A stretch of 64,000 nucleotides of DNA from Strigamia acuminata (taxonomy: Eukaryota; Arthropoda; Chilopoda; Geophilomorpha; Linotaeniidae), in assembly GCA_949358305.1 (NCBI GenBank), contig OX442315.1:22904427-22968426 (forward strand). The letters are read 5' to 3'. Numbering within the stretch: position 1 is the stretch's first letter; the number at the start of each line of letters is the position of its first letter. The position numbers were made by a program, and so were the translations under genes. The notes under the pieces are model-generated. The model searched no databases, was not told the DNA's origin, and was given only the letters and a program-made list of their open reading frames with translations. Below, in pieces: positions 24,801 to 38,300 of this stretch.

Positions 24801-25821
24801 AACTTTGGTCGAAAACCACCAGCAAAAAACTGTAATTACTTTGTTACCAGAATGAAAACTTTAGACACGGTAGAGCCTTTGAAGTGGGAAACGATCAAAA
24901 TTCTAGACAAATCTATCAGGAATTTCACTGCAACTTTAGGACCTTCAGCTGGAATCATTGGCTACGAGAGTTTCACCGGTGAACTAAAAATAATAAATTA
25001 TAAATTACAGTTTTAAATCGTATAAAATATATAAAAACAACACTTTTTTTTGTACTGTATCGATTTGACAGGACAACCGTCACAGCAGCTGGCTTGGTAC
25101 ATCAACGGCATTTTGACACCTGAAATTTACGTGAAAAGAAATGTAAAATATACATTCATTGTAGAAGGTGGAAACGATATCCACAGTTCACTTTACAACA
25201 ACCCTTTTTACATTTCCAATGATCCAGAAGGAGGTCACAATAGATTAACTTCAGACGAGCAAAAAGTAAATGAATTATAATAAATAATCGATTTATTTTA
25301 CAATTCTCAATTTTTTAGAGAGTCAGGATTTATGCGGGTGTAAATTTTAATAGAAGAGATACTCCAATTCCTTTTGCAGGTGAGCTCAAATTTACACGAT
25401 TTATGTAAAAAAAATCACTTTACGTCTGCTATTCTTCATTTACAGCTGGTCATTTGTGCAGATGGGAAAACAAAAATGTAGATCTTCGACTCTTGAATCA
25501 ATTCACATCATTTGCTCGATTTCGCAATAAACTTCGATTGATATGCGATACAGGAAGCCCAGGTATCCTCGAATGGATTCCAAATAAAACAACTCCTAAT
25601 ACAGTCTATTACCAGGTATTTGAGAAAAACCAATACTATTTTCACGTTATTAAAATAATTAATTTTTTAAATTACAGAGTTATACCCAACAAAACATGGG
25701 TTGGAAGATTCATGTTTTAGACGAATTCCCCGATTCATCAAATGCTCCTAATTTCAAATCAAAACAAAATTATTTGTTCATGTTCTCTCTTTTTTGCTAT
25801 CAAATGTTTATCACAGGGTAA
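21865..25821 (+). CDS. Skeletor-like protein B (signal peptide, two DM13, DOMON, conserved C-terminal module)
   Basis: Fourteen exons: 21865-21919, 21997-22143, 22204-22276, 22332-22673, 22732-22906, 22966-23071, 23128-23264, 24132-24267, 24614-24727, 24787-24978, 25072-25265, 25319-25379, 25446-25615, 25678-25821. All are in frame and GT-AG, giving 681 aa. The start encodes a signal peptide (MPREFFYLQSLCFLIVTS). Two DM13 domains follow (YYGQYLNKFNT, AYFMIGDS, WFAVYDI; then VEVYFWIGKG), then a DOMON domain (NCEQLHKDLQISW, GENDYMAFGI) and the C-terminal module (LAWYINGILTPEIYVKR, NPFYISNDPEGGH). A hydrophobic tail follows SSNAPNFKS and suggests a GPI-anchor signal. It is a divergent tandem paralogue of the minus-strand gene, with equal exon sizes at several positions (175, 194, 61 and 170 nt). 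Introns 23265-24131 and 24268-24613 are the only large ones; the first carries a 5S-derived repeat and an AT repeat. Confidence 0.9.
23308..23640 (+). mobile_element. 5S rRNA-derived SINE-like element
   Basis: Within an intron of Skeletor-like B. The first about 125 bp resemble a degenerate 5S rRNA gene: it starts GCCAAC, has a box A-like GAAATTAAGA at 23369-23378 and a box C-like TTGAATGGCTGACC at 23400-23413, followed by CTGGGAAT. The distance between the two box starts is 31 bp, the same as in animal 5S genes. About 18 bp between the TGATCACC block (23343-23350) and box A are unmatched. The following about 200 bp are more GC-rich than the intron and are not 5S. A 5S head plus unrelated body is the design of SINE3-class elements. 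The 3' end is uncertain; a stray 5S pseudogene is the alternative. Confidence 0.6.
23966..24014. repeat. TATATAATA-type AT repeat
   Basis: Imperfect tandem copies of TATATAATA/AATAAATA in the large intron of Skeletor-like B, directly after a short GC-rich patch at 23925-23960. Simple sequence. Confidence 0.75.
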
Positions 25822-25850
25822 AATTTAAGGGAAAAAATATAACATTGTAT

Positions 25851-25864
25851 TTTATTTTTTTATT
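25851..25864 (-). terminator. Poly(A) signal candidates of RPP30 inside the neighbour's 3' UTR
   Basis: Two overlapping AATAAA copies on the minus strand, 50-60 nt after the RPP30 stop codon and within 45 nt of the Skeletor-like B stop on the other strand. The two transcripts must overlap tail to tail, as only 91 bp separate the stop codons. Confidence 0.5.
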
Positions 25865-25912
25865 TTTATAAAAACCATAAAAAAATTATTCCAAAAAAAA
25901 TTCTTAGGTAAA

Positions 25913-28900
25913 TTAATTTTTTCGTCTCTTTTTGGTTGGTGGCATACTTAAAGCACTAGTTTGTGCTTCCAATAAACCAAATGATTCTGTTTCCGAAATC
26001 ACTGAAAGTCCTTGATTATCTTCTTTTAATCGTTCTATTTTCCAGTGATCTTTTAATTCCAATTCTGCGATTGGTGTCATCTTTATCACCGCACGTCCTG
26101 AACGACGAGCTTCTGCGGATATAAAGAGACACAATTATCTCTTAAAAACTTTAAATCCTTTTGAATCTCTACAGGTTCTAAGTTAATGATGCAAAAAAAA
26201 AGTTATACAAACCTGCGTGTAAAAGAAGACTTCTTCCATTACTAGATACAGCATTTTTAGCATGTTCTTGACTCATTCCAAAAAGAAGACCACTGAATCA
26301 ATACAATTAAAGAAAATAAAAATCTAAAAAAATCCCTAAGCTTTAGTAGAAAAAAAAAATTTAAAAAAAGGATACAGATTGGCAACATCGTATGGTCCAC
26401 GAAAATCAATTTGCTGGAAATAAAAAGTTAAAGCTTTCAGTTTCAAACAATTTTCAAAAAAATATCAGGTTGCAACTTTAAGTTACCTGTGAGGCTCCAC
26501 TGGATAAAAGAATATTCTACAACAAAATGTAAATAAAAAAAAAAGATATAATGAATGATTAAAAGTAAGAATTCTACAAAACTTTTACCTTTCCTCTGCT
26601 TTTTTCTACTAAATTCTGCCCATTAGCCAAAATATTTCTTCTTAACGTTCTATCTTTTATTAAAGGCACGTACACAATTTCGAATGCAATTTCATGACCA
26701 AAAGCCTATAAAAAAATTAAAGCAACTTGTATTTTCTTCCAAATCATTGATGAATTAATCGATACAATTAAAAGTAATTAAAACCACATAAATAAATTCT
26801 TATGCACATAGTGTGACAATCAAGTACAAAATCCGAGTGGTAGGGTATATTTTTAAAGAAAAAAAAACCAAACTAACCCGTAATGAGCACATGCATATAG
26901 TATGTATGTTTGTTTATTTTTTTTTAAAAAACCAATTTGAAATGAGCATCATGCGTCGCTTAGCTGTGCCATATCGCCACTTGTGTGCAGCAGTGCACGA
27001 CTACTTGATCACACAGTTGGAGCAAGCATATTTTTTTTAAATCAAATGTTTTAGCCTCCAGTTCGCCGTATTTATGATAAAACTGACATTTAAATTTTCA
27101 TTTGCTAATTTTTATGTCACTTTATGCAAAGTAATTAATTCGCGAAATCGAAAAGTTAAAACAAACAACATTTCTTTCTGTCAACAGCATCTTTAATTGA
27201 AATTGTTAGTTACGCAGGTGGAATTATTAATGAAGGAATCGAATCCAATGCAATTCGAATAAACAGTAATTCTTACCATTTTAATTTGAGGTCTTTTAAA
27301 ATTAAAAAGCATCCTCTCAGTCAGCTCTAATGATATTATATCAATTTCTCTGCTGGAGCAAATAGTCTGCAACAAAAATAAAAGTATAAACACAAATCAG
27401 CTTAATTCGAATCGCCTATTTTGTACCTGAAACATTTTCTCATTAGTTGGTTGAACAGCAACAATATCGTATTTCCTAACATTTGGAATAGACTAGAAAT
27501 AAATGATACGGAGTATTAAATTAATAAAAAAAAATAATTTTTAAATGATAACAATTTCAAACTTACTAATTTATGACCCTGCGCTGGATCAGACATAACG
27601 AACGTTATTCTGTTTAAAATATTGCATTTTTTCTCGTAAACCTACAAAAAAAAAAAACAAAAAAAAAACATCGTATAGAAAAAAGAAATTAAAAGCATTT
27701 CCATGATTCATGTCCCATTTAACTACGAATTTTTACTTTGATTGACATCCCCCACCCCTACTTTAAATGACAACAACACGCTACATAGAGCAAACATTTA
27801 TTTTTTGACTCCCTGCCAAATTATAGTTCTCTCGCTGCCGCTCCATATAGAATTAAAAGAAGAAAAAAAGGTGGGGTGTCCCAAGCACAAAAGCTACCGA
27901 CACCCTGCTCCAAACACGGAGGAAAACGGTCGATTGAACCACTCGAGGAAGGAGAGTTCATCGAAGCAGATAAAAATCACTGGCAATCAATGGCAGAAAT
28001 CAAGTCTGCGAAATATAACCTCCCCCTTTCCATTCTCTCAGTTTTTCCTCATTTCTGCTGATGCTTCGGTTTGCCATTGAGTTGGTCGACCGCACGAATA
28101 ACATGCTGGTCACGGACCAATCTATTCCTAGAATCAGCCAACAGAAAGAGATAGCATTGGATTAAAATGATATTGGAATTCTGCACATCTGCAGTCATAA
28201 TAACTTGCGTCACAAATGGAGATTACAATTTCAAATTGACACGATGCACACACACTTAGATAAGGACCCCACATGACTAAACAATCAAATGCTTGTCCGC
28301 TAAATTTATACTAAAAATATATATACCATTTTCTTTCTCTCTGTCAAGGATCTGATATGTCCACTCGTACATTTCACCGGATAAAATTACTTTATCTTAT
28401 CGGAACGTAATATAACGTAAAAATTCCACGAGTAAATCATCTGACTTCTCAATTACATGACAAATATAGTTGAAGCAGCAGAAAAGAAAACGAACCACAC
28501 TGCCAAATGTCAAAAACAAATTCGGCTAATATAATTCTTATTACACGCTTATTTTCATTTTTCCCCCGTATTTAATGTAACTTATAAGGCAATTAATCTT
28601 CCTTCCGGCACTTGATTGACCAGTGGGAAAAAAATTGCATTTAATTTAATAGTGCATTAACATTCCACTGATATTTAGCCACAAAATCGAACACCCATTT
28701 ACACACACGCAAACGCCACACTACCTGTCCGCAATCAAATATGTCATCTAAATCCAATTTAATCGGGTCTGGAATCTAAAATTAAAAAAAAAGTATGAAT
28801 GAAATATACAATAGATAATCTAAAAAAAAAATAAACACGACGTATTACAAATTTAAGTGATTTAATTAGATGAAAAAAGTATTTTATTATACGCACACAC

Positions 28901-29388
28901 TTCAGAGGCAGCAGGCAATTTAGAATGCAAAGCTTCAAATTTTAATGGCCGTCTTTACTAGATAGTGGTTTAAGTTCTCGTTGTTCCCTTGGGTTTCCAA
29001 TCAAATGGCTCTTCCCAAGGAGGTGTGGTGCAGAACTTGGTTACCCAGGGCAACGCATCCTGTTCCACCTCTACAAGCATTTCCTACCCCAGGAAACGCA
29101 CACAACTTGCCATAGGACACGAAACACACGTCCTGTATACGTGTCTAGCCAATTTAGGCTAATTGTCAAAACGTGTCAAAATACTTACTCAATTTTTTTT
29201 TTCAAGAAAAAAAGAAAAAAGAAATCTTGAAATAGATTTTATAGTATCTATTTCAGTATCCTTCTCCCTGCTATCTATTTTTTTTCATATTTATCTTACC
29301 AGGTATTGTTCGGATCCACTTTTTTTCTTCCTACTCGTCACCGGAACATCTTCAATAACCGTGTTCAAAGCAACCATTTGATATCCAA
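25913..29388 (-). CDS. RPP30: Ribonuclease P/MRP protein subunit p30 (first exon missing)
   Basis: Protein subunit of nuclear RNase P and MRP, which process tRNA 5' ends and rRNA precursors; the family has a TIM-barrel-like fold. Exons found, 5' to 3': 29388-29300, 28775-28725, 27641-27567, 27492-27427, 27366-27277, 26705-26589, 26516-26487, 26413-26376, 26292-26213, 26112-25913; all in frame. Family landmarks in order: GYQMVALNTVIED; NRITFVMSDP; KYDIVAVQPTNEKMFQ; EIDIISLELTERM then FNFKRPQIK; FEIVYVPLIKDRTLRRN; NILLSSGAS; DFRGPYDVANLGLLFGMS; SLLLHAEARRSG. The 278 residues visible lack about 25 N-terminal residues. The first visible exon begins in phase 1 after a T-rich tract, and no matching upstream exon was recognised. 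The C-terminus is extended and ends in a basic, NLS-like PPTKKRRKN. Introns 26706-27276, 27642-28724 and 28776-29299 contain no other recognised feature. Confidence 0.9.
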
Positions 29389-32300
29389 CTATAAAAAAAA
29401 AAAAAAAAGAATATAAAAAAAAAGAAAAAAAAAGATAAGAATTCATTCACAATTTCGAAAATAGAAGTTGAAAGTTTTGTAAAAATCTATTTATATTTTC
29501 ACATAAAAGAAGAAATCGAGTTATTTTATCTATCGCCATCCGGTTGGTTGTGTTGCGTATATGACCTTTAACAATGAGAAAACAAGTTGATTTATACGAG
29601 AGTTTTGCAATTTGCTCGTTAGCTTGTACTTTTAATTAATTTTCATTTATATTTGGCTGACTTCCTTTCGGTATGTATGGATAATAAAATAACTAATTCA
29701 CACGAGTGTATGCGAATTAGCAACGACTATGTAAACAAAATTTGAAATAAAGGGGATTCGGGGTTGCGAGTCCACACACAGGCCTTTGAATAGTCGTTTC
29801 CATGACAACAAACATGGAAACATCCAGTGGAAAAAACATATCACCGAGCGCGAAATGAATCCTAGTGGTTTCCTTTGATACGAACATCAGTTTTAATATC
29901 ACCACTCTCAATTTCTATTATTGTTGACAAATGAAGAAACGTCTACAACTTGTCATGCGCCAAAAATATTTCGTCGTCGTGTTTAGAACACTCAACTCAG
30001 CAAGTAATCAATTTAAACTTTTCTCACTATTCTTTTGTGTGCCCAGAATGAAAAATGTCACTTCCAAATATAAGTCAAAACCCACAAAGAAACAAACTTG
30101 CAACTTTTTCTTTTACCAGATTAAATCCTTGGATCAAATCTGTTTCGCAACGACACAACCAATATTATAAAAATGTAAGTTAAATATCGAATGTTTATTT
30201 ATTTAGTTTTAAAAAGATAATGGTGTAAGAGAGACCACAGGTCCAATAAGATTACTTTTCAGTGCTCTTAAAGGTCACAATGAGAGCGAAGCACGCAAAC
30301 AAATACATGATTAATGAAATTCCCATCACCAACACGCAGGTCACATTTAAGACGCCGGTTGGCACGTAAAACATGAACAAAAAATGTAATTCCTTTAGAA
30401 AACTTTACTACATCCAATATCCATCTTTTTCTTTATAGAAATACACATTTTATTTCGATTCAATTTTCAGAAAAATAAACAAGTGTAAATTACCCTTCGA
30501 GTTCATTATTCGCTGACACGTGAGAATGATGGCTGGTGATCATGTAACCCTTTCAACACACGTACGAGGGAAGGGGAAAAAAATTTAATGCATTCATCTG
30601 TAAAGGGGGTGTACTGGTCATGTGAAGCCAATCGATTTACACGCCACATTGAAGTGACAAGTGCACTTGTCATTTTTCAAATATTGCAAATCGATAATTT
30701 CGACATTAAAAATGAAACAAACAAACAAAGATAATTGAAATTGAATCGAATTGAAAAAGAAGCAAATTGACGAATAACTAAATTTCAGGGAAATATAACT
30801 GCATTCAATTTAAGTAATTTATTAATTTTATTTAATTTTCCAATTCGTGTGCCTAGGAATTACATCCAACTGCTCAATGTGTGTAATAACAAAATGCACA
30901 GTTATATCATTCAATTAATCTTAATTGCATTCATCTCTGCATCCGTCAAAACAAATTGGCAACTACAGATTACACATGACACACTGACAATTGCAGACCG
31001 ATACGAACCATCTGGGATATCATGTTAATACCAGTGCTCGATGACCTCAAATAACAATTTGCACCAATCTTTTGTTTTTGCCAAACAGAATATTGTCAAA
31101 AACTCGCGCATAACCACTTTAAAATTGCAAAATTTCAACTTCGCACTCGTAAAAGAGGCGAAACTCCCTCCATTCAACCAACTTAATCCGAACTGTAAAG
31201 CAGAGAGGTACTCTTAAATCCATCTCACGTCATTAACCGAGAGAGGAACACAAGATTGAACTTAATGTCACGTATTCCACTTTCTACCCTTACTTAAAAT
31301 TCCCAAATGAGCTACATTAAGCTCGACGACACAACTTGTTACTAAGTCGCAAAACTCTAAGAGCATGTGTGTGTATGGTGAAAGTTATCTCATGATGGTT
31401 CCTAAATAAATAAAAAGAAGCAGCAGCGAGTTTTCTCATTCTGCGCTCGAGGGTCAAACGTAAGCGCTGTCCATTCAATCTTCTTCAGCCCAAAAAATCT
31501 ACGCAATCTTCTCTTGTCACTGCACCCAGCCAAATACTAATAAACATGATTACCCCCAAAGAATTTCAAATGGAAAAAGAGGGCTAAAGTAAATAAGTAG
31601 AAAAGTAAATTGCAAAAAATATATTACCTACGATTAATAAATAAAGAAAAGAAAAAAAGAAAAAAGAAAAAAGCAATTTAATTTCTAATGAGATGAAATT
31701 AAATTTCTAAAAATAAAGCGGTCGCTCAAACCTAGACAAATAGTATGAGATCTACTAGCCAAACAGGACATTTGCCAAAGGATTACAGAATGTTTTATGT
31801 CATTCAAGCCATCAAATTTGATATGGAAACCACGCCCACAACTGCGAGCCATTGCCAAAATGTTCACTGTCTAACTGCTACTGCCATCTACACCATGAGA
31901 AATGGAAATGCGAGGGCGAAATCAACATGTTCCCCAACTAATCAAATTTATTACCATAGCAAGGCTAGTTTGTTGCACTGCCCTTGGGTTTTCTACCCCC
32001 ACACACATCTTTCATATTAAAAAGTCCACGTAAAACCACTGCGAGTAAAACTCCTTAATTATACGCAGCGAAAAAATCCAAAATCTTAGAAAAAACAGAG
32101 TAAACAATTCACTTGTTGTCGTTCAAATTTATCTGGGAGTGTTAAAAAACCAGTTTATCTTCCTTTAAAGACCCGCTGAGTTACAGTTAGTGTCGGTTAA
32201 ATCAATTCCAAATCACTTCACACTTATCGCAGGTTCCACCGTAGCCATGGAAAGAAATGTTAAAGTTGCTGTTGTTGACTTCTAGTCCATTTTTACACTT

Positions 32301-35300
32301 TTCTTTTTCTTTCCGTGACAACAATAACTAATGGGTGTTGCAGGGATCATTTTCAGGACCATTTCTTGGATTTCATGTAATAACCTATTTATTGCCTCGC
32401 TTTCTCGCCACCAACTGCACCTATAACTCTGTTAATGAAGCTAAATAGTGAATTGGCGATACTAGAAGTGCAGTTATAACGGATGCGGTTTTCGTCCCAA
32501 GAAATGAACCGAGGGTTGCAGAGGATAAATCGGGATAAATAGTAATAGAGACGAGGGGGGGGGGGGGGAAGAAAGTGCGAGTCAGATGATTTATATTGAT
32601 TGGCGGAGCATAGTTCAAACGATTGCTGATATTGTTGCTGCTCGGGACTTTCAGGACTCGTGTTTCAACTCAAATCCAACCAACGTGAGTGGATGACCAC
32701 AAAGATTGTAGTTCGGGGGAGTGAGTGGGTACAAACGAACGTGGGTGGAAAGTCTAAACCGCAAAAATGCCTCATTCCATTCCCCTATCTAACAGAATAA
32801 CCCGAGACAAATTTTTCTCCACAGCACATAACTCACACTATCTCATTTATTCAAACAAATAATTCAAGCAGATAAAATGAAATGAAATCCTCCTGCTCCA
32901 ACTGCTGCAACAATAAATTCGTTTTATGAAAAATATGGCCATAATAAGCTTTATTGGAGTTTACCTTTCCATTTTAAAAGCCAATATCCATATCAAAACC
33001 TCTCGGGAGGAATGAAACAACACATTTGTTCTCTCCCCTTCCCTCGATTTGTTTCCATTCACTAGTTGTGAACCACTCATCACTGTTTTTATGTTAGCAC
33101 AGAGTAAATGATCCAGCACTTAAGGAAAGAGACACATAAGCCTGGAGTTGCGCTGCTTAATTCTGGCAGTTGTGTCAGCATTTGTGTAGGTGAACATCAA
33201 TTACCAGTGGACAAGCCCTCAGACCTCTTTCCCAAGTGGGAGCCCACTGTCTACTGAATAAGAAAGAACTGCACGTCCAAGAAGCTGCTGTCACTCCCGA
33301 GAGATTCATTTCCAGTTGAGCACACACATAGTCCTGCCTTTTAAATCAGCCGCCCCCCCTTTCTTCATTCTGCAAGAACGACAACTTTTTAAAACAAGAA
33401 AGAAACCAGCCAAAAAACTAAAAAAAAAACATATATAGATATTTTTACAAAAACTCATGGAAAACTCGGCCAGATTTTCTGCACCACCAAGGGTACAAAG
33501 ATAATAATAATAACAATAATAATGAAAAATAAAATGGAGGAGGGAGAAAGCGAAAAAAAAAACCCTTCTGGCATGAAAAAGGGCAAATGTCAAACGAGTT
33601 TAGTATATATATATTTTTTTTCTTTAAAAAAAAAAATTAAAAAGAAAAAAAGAGAAAAAAAATATCGACAAAGTCATTCTGAATCGAAATAGCCTTTAAG
33701 CATCCATGCGCTTTGTGTCAAATTGCAGAAGAAGAAACTAGTGAAATGACTTCATTAAACAACGGCAAAAATATAATTTCATCTCGCTTATCCTTCAATA
33801 AAAAGAAACTGGACTACAAATCTTCATTTTGCCTCAACTCTTTAACCCAATGCACCACAGGTGCTTTTTCAATTTAGTTCTGTGGGTCGTAGCCCAAGAT
33901 AAGAGTAAAAAAATAAAAAAAATAAATATATCAAAAAAGCAAGAGAAGGGGGAAAATAAATAAGTAAATAAAATCTTTGCTATGTATGTAAACATCACAA
34001 ATCTCTCTTGTGATTTCTAGTAACCAAGCAACGTATACACTCTCAAAGAGAACAAATCCCCTTTAAAACATCGGATCAATATCGTCTCGGGCCTATTCCC
34101 ATGCACCAGACAAATCTCAGTCTTTTCTCGCCATATTCACTAATAGGCCAAAACAATATAGCAAAGGCTCGGCAAAAACAAGGCATTTCCACTACATAGT
34201 TTGGTGTCAAGTGAAAAACACCTCGCTAAAACTGTCTGACCTATTGTTCTCTTCTTTATGGATCGATGTGTATAACCTACGAGAAACGACGCCCGACGAA
34301 AGACAAATGAACTAAAAGGTTTTCCACATTCATCAACTTGATAGGGAACACCTGCAAGATTTGCAAACTTCTCTTTTAAAACAATCAAACCAAATAACCG
34401 TCATTGGAAAATAGAATTAAAAAACAAAAAATTAATCCAAAATAATAACAAAAAATAAACTAATTAATTTTTTTTTTTTTACTTAAAAAAATTAATAAAA
34501 GATTGAAAAGATAGCGTGTATAATTAGGCGAGTGTTTAAAAAAATGCAATTGGTTAAATGAATTTTCTTGTCGAAATCATATCGGGCTGTAGGCACACGA
34601 AGCCCTCGTCAAGTGGCAAAGTGCATTTACGACCATTTCTTATTTCAAAATGTGTTTACTTCACAATCCCTTTTCTCCCATCTCTTGTCACATTGTGAAA
34701 ACTCTTCCCGCCCACCGCTGATAAGCGCTCGAGACTGATTACGAATAAAATAGAGTGGAACTTTGCTGCTGCCGTTGGCTATTGGTTTGGTTGAGGTTAT
34801 CAGAGAAAACCTTGTCACCGTTTCAAGCTCGAATTGGCAATTGCACGAGAAATAGTCCATTTGAAAGATGGCCTTGACTCAAGCTAAAGCTCCACTTCTA
34901 CTCAGTTTCCCGTAGCAACAAGCTGGCTTGTTTGGATGCTGCCAATCTTCTAACTCGATGATGATGTGTGATAACGCAATTCACTCTAATACAAAGCCCA
35001 ATTTGAATGTTACAACCGGATCCTTTATCTCCAAACTAAATTGTAATCACATTCTTCATTGCCTGTCAGCCTCCATGCTTTAATCGCCTTGTTTTTATGT
35101 CGTTTTGCTTCTCCCACTACAATAGTGAAAATTAAACGCAATGCCACAATTACAACTCATAAACGGAGCACTCAAAGTGAACTTAACGTGTTGTTTCGTG
35201 TCCACGTCATTACAATCTAAATTACAGGCAAAATAAAACACTTTAATGCTCTTATTTAAGGGCCAGGTAGATTGGAATTGTTGTAAACATTTTTAAAATT

Positions 35301-38300
35301 TATCAAATTTTCTATTTGCTCAATTTTCTTTCCTCGAATCATTTCATTACTGAATTCTCCACAGCAACAATTCTTTTATTATTTTTACATCTAAATTGCG
35401 AAATGCGCCAGGAATGCTATGGTGTAGCTGTTGTTGTTTTCCCACACCAATCCCACAGTGCATTGCACCAACCCCCACTTCCTGTTTTGAGCTCAGCCGT
35501 GACCTTTCGGCATTGGCAGAGGTACAGATTTCATTTCATCTCCATCCATCTCCAACTTCGAGATTAAACATGGCGGATTCAGATTAAAGTCCAGTGAAAT
35601 CTTGTTACAGGGAAGCCGGGGGAACGGCCAAATTAACCTCGAACATGGACCGATCCTATGAATGGCCAACCTCGACGTTTTCTAATATTCAAACATTCGT
35701 TTTGACAGGATTCTCCTTTAAGCCCATTTATTCCGAAGCCGGGACTTGGTGACAGACATCGAGCTTGGCACAAGTTCCCACGCACAAAACCTCCGAGGAG
35801 CGAGCCAATAATCATCTCCAGAAAATTATACATTTTAATTAAATTAAATTAAATTTAATAGAAAACAAGCTTAACATGCAGTGCACTTGACCTCCAATAC
35901 AACATGCTTTTTGGTGGGCTTAGAGGGAGGTGGGTTGGAGACTTAATCCTCTACTTTGTGTAGCTAGCAATAGCAAACCTAAGTTTAAGTTTTAAGCCTT
36001 GCGCTGCGCAACAATTTTAGTTACCACGACAACCCAATATCTTCTTATACAACAACAAAATGCTTTCTCAATAAGTCGTCTGTGATTTGACAAGCGTTCA
36101 CCCTTGCAAATCTCCAATTCTACTTTTACCACAATAGAAAAAAAAGCTTCTTGCACGTACAAAGGACAGCCAACCAAAGAGCAATGTGAAGAATATTGGG
36201 AAAAGAAGGAGGCAGACATAAAAAAGAAGAAAAAGAGGGGGAGAAAAAGTTTAGATAGAATGTTAGACACCATTACATCAAATATATACCCTCGCTATTC
36301 TGTGATTTGAATTTCGGAGAGGTTTCATCTCTCTCCGTCAGGGGGGAGAGGATCGTCACAACTGTTTTCCACGCCATCTAACATAAAGTGCTCGAGTAAA
36401 TGGCAGCAGAAGGACAAAAATGTAAAGAGACAACTTTGCCCCCAAGTTAATGTTTGCTCCGCAATTTCTGTGCATGCAAATGTGAACAAATTGTACGCAT
36501 CTCTTTTGAATGCCGTGCAGATTACTCAGGCAAGCGCTGGTGACTTATTTAGCAACTAAGACAAAGTGATTGCTATTAAAATGTTGTCCACTTTGTGCCT
36601 TTCATTCCGTCTTCATTAAAAAGGTAAACTTTATTTTAAGCTTGAAATCCACTAGAAAAACTACGTGTAAATTGGAATATTATTATTCCATTGACCTCTA
36701 CCCCTTTCCCTTTAAAGCTCGTTTCATTTCTCAAGACCTTTTGTGTATTTAGTGCAGGTGGCATTGAGCCAACTCCCTCTCTCTTTTGCTTTGTTCTAAT
36801 TGTGGAACATTCCACCAGGCTGCGCATTCAATTTCAACTGAAATGGATCTGTCTCACCTGCTGACGAAAGCAACTCCATCATTCCAACTGAGTACCAAAC
36901 CCCCGCCTTTCACCAACCTAAATGGAAATTAATGAAATTACTATAGAGTGGTCCTATTCAAATCAATGGACAATCATATTTCAATTACATAACATTTTTT
37001 TAAAAAAAGAAACGAAAAAAGAGAAAAAAACAACAACTTTTATTTTCCCTTTTCCATGTTAATGTTATTCGGTTCAGACAACGACTGGCATTTGTCTATC
37101 TAGAGTCAAAATCTTATCTAAAAATTACAATCTTTTTTTGGCCCTACAAAACCTTTGTACAAAGAACAACCAATTTGGAGACGGTCCAAAAATCAGACTT
37201 CTAAATGTTACACTCTTGTGGACACCGTAAAAACCCCCATTTGTTGTCACTTTGTTACGATTCCAACACAATCGTCCAACAACTTACTGCGCAATCCAAT
37301 TCACCAGCAATTAACATAAGTTTTGCTCTATTTAAACTCAAAATTTCACATAAATTAAAAAAAAAAAAAAAAAAAAAAAATTCTCCACCTCTCGAAGGTA
37401 AATGACATAAAATGACGAAAACATGCAATAAAAAAGCCGACACACGAAAAAAATTTAACCCAAATAAAGTTTAAGTCGACGAAACAAGTTTGAGGTTCAT
37501 TTCCAATGCTTCAGTTCCCCATCTTCGCCAAGTTAACGGAAAATAAAAGACGAAGCTGAGCGGAAAATTAAACACACAATGTAAGAAGCAATTTAAAAGG
37601 ATGTTTCACCTCCTAGATTGATTCTGACAGGTAAATTCCAGTAGAAAGAAGCAAAAGTTTCAGCAAAGCCTCTCACATGTTCTCTTCACATTTACAAGAT
37701 TGAACGGTACACTGGTTGAAATTGACAAAGCTCTTATTTCCAAATGAAAAGTGTCATCTGAAATGAGGATTAAGTGTGACTCAAAGATTCCATCTCCCTC
37801 AAAACAGATTCAAATTCGAGCCCCAAAACTAAAACACTTAATTCCAATCATCTGCATTTAGACGCTAAAACAAATCAATAAAACCTTGCAGGTCCCGTCA
37901 CATTACACTTGGTGAAAGGGCCACCTTACCTATCATTCCTTTACTTTGCTAACCCTTCGAGTCTAATATTTTATTCATTTATCAATTTAACATTTGCTTC
38001 CTCTTGGCTGTATTATATATTTATCGCAAATGCCATACACTCAACGTTTAATTCACTTTTATGAGTTAAAGCCACCATTTGACGTATACTGTATGAAAAC
38101 AATTTCCCATAAAATAACAAATTAAAATTCATATCTTTCATATTAAAGCATATTCTATCAGATCTAAAGTTGTTTTATTTTAACTGCGCTATCTAGCGGC
38201 TGAGTAATTAACCAACCAAATTTTAGTAAACAAGATTTACTTAAAAAAAAAAATCATAAATCATCAGGAAATCCACTTTTTTTGTGTACATGACACATTT

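Noticed and set aside
29717-29911. Candidate first exon of RPP30 (minus strand)
   Set aside because: The peptide does not resemble the conserved RPP30 N-terminus, and no donor with the required phase is seen.
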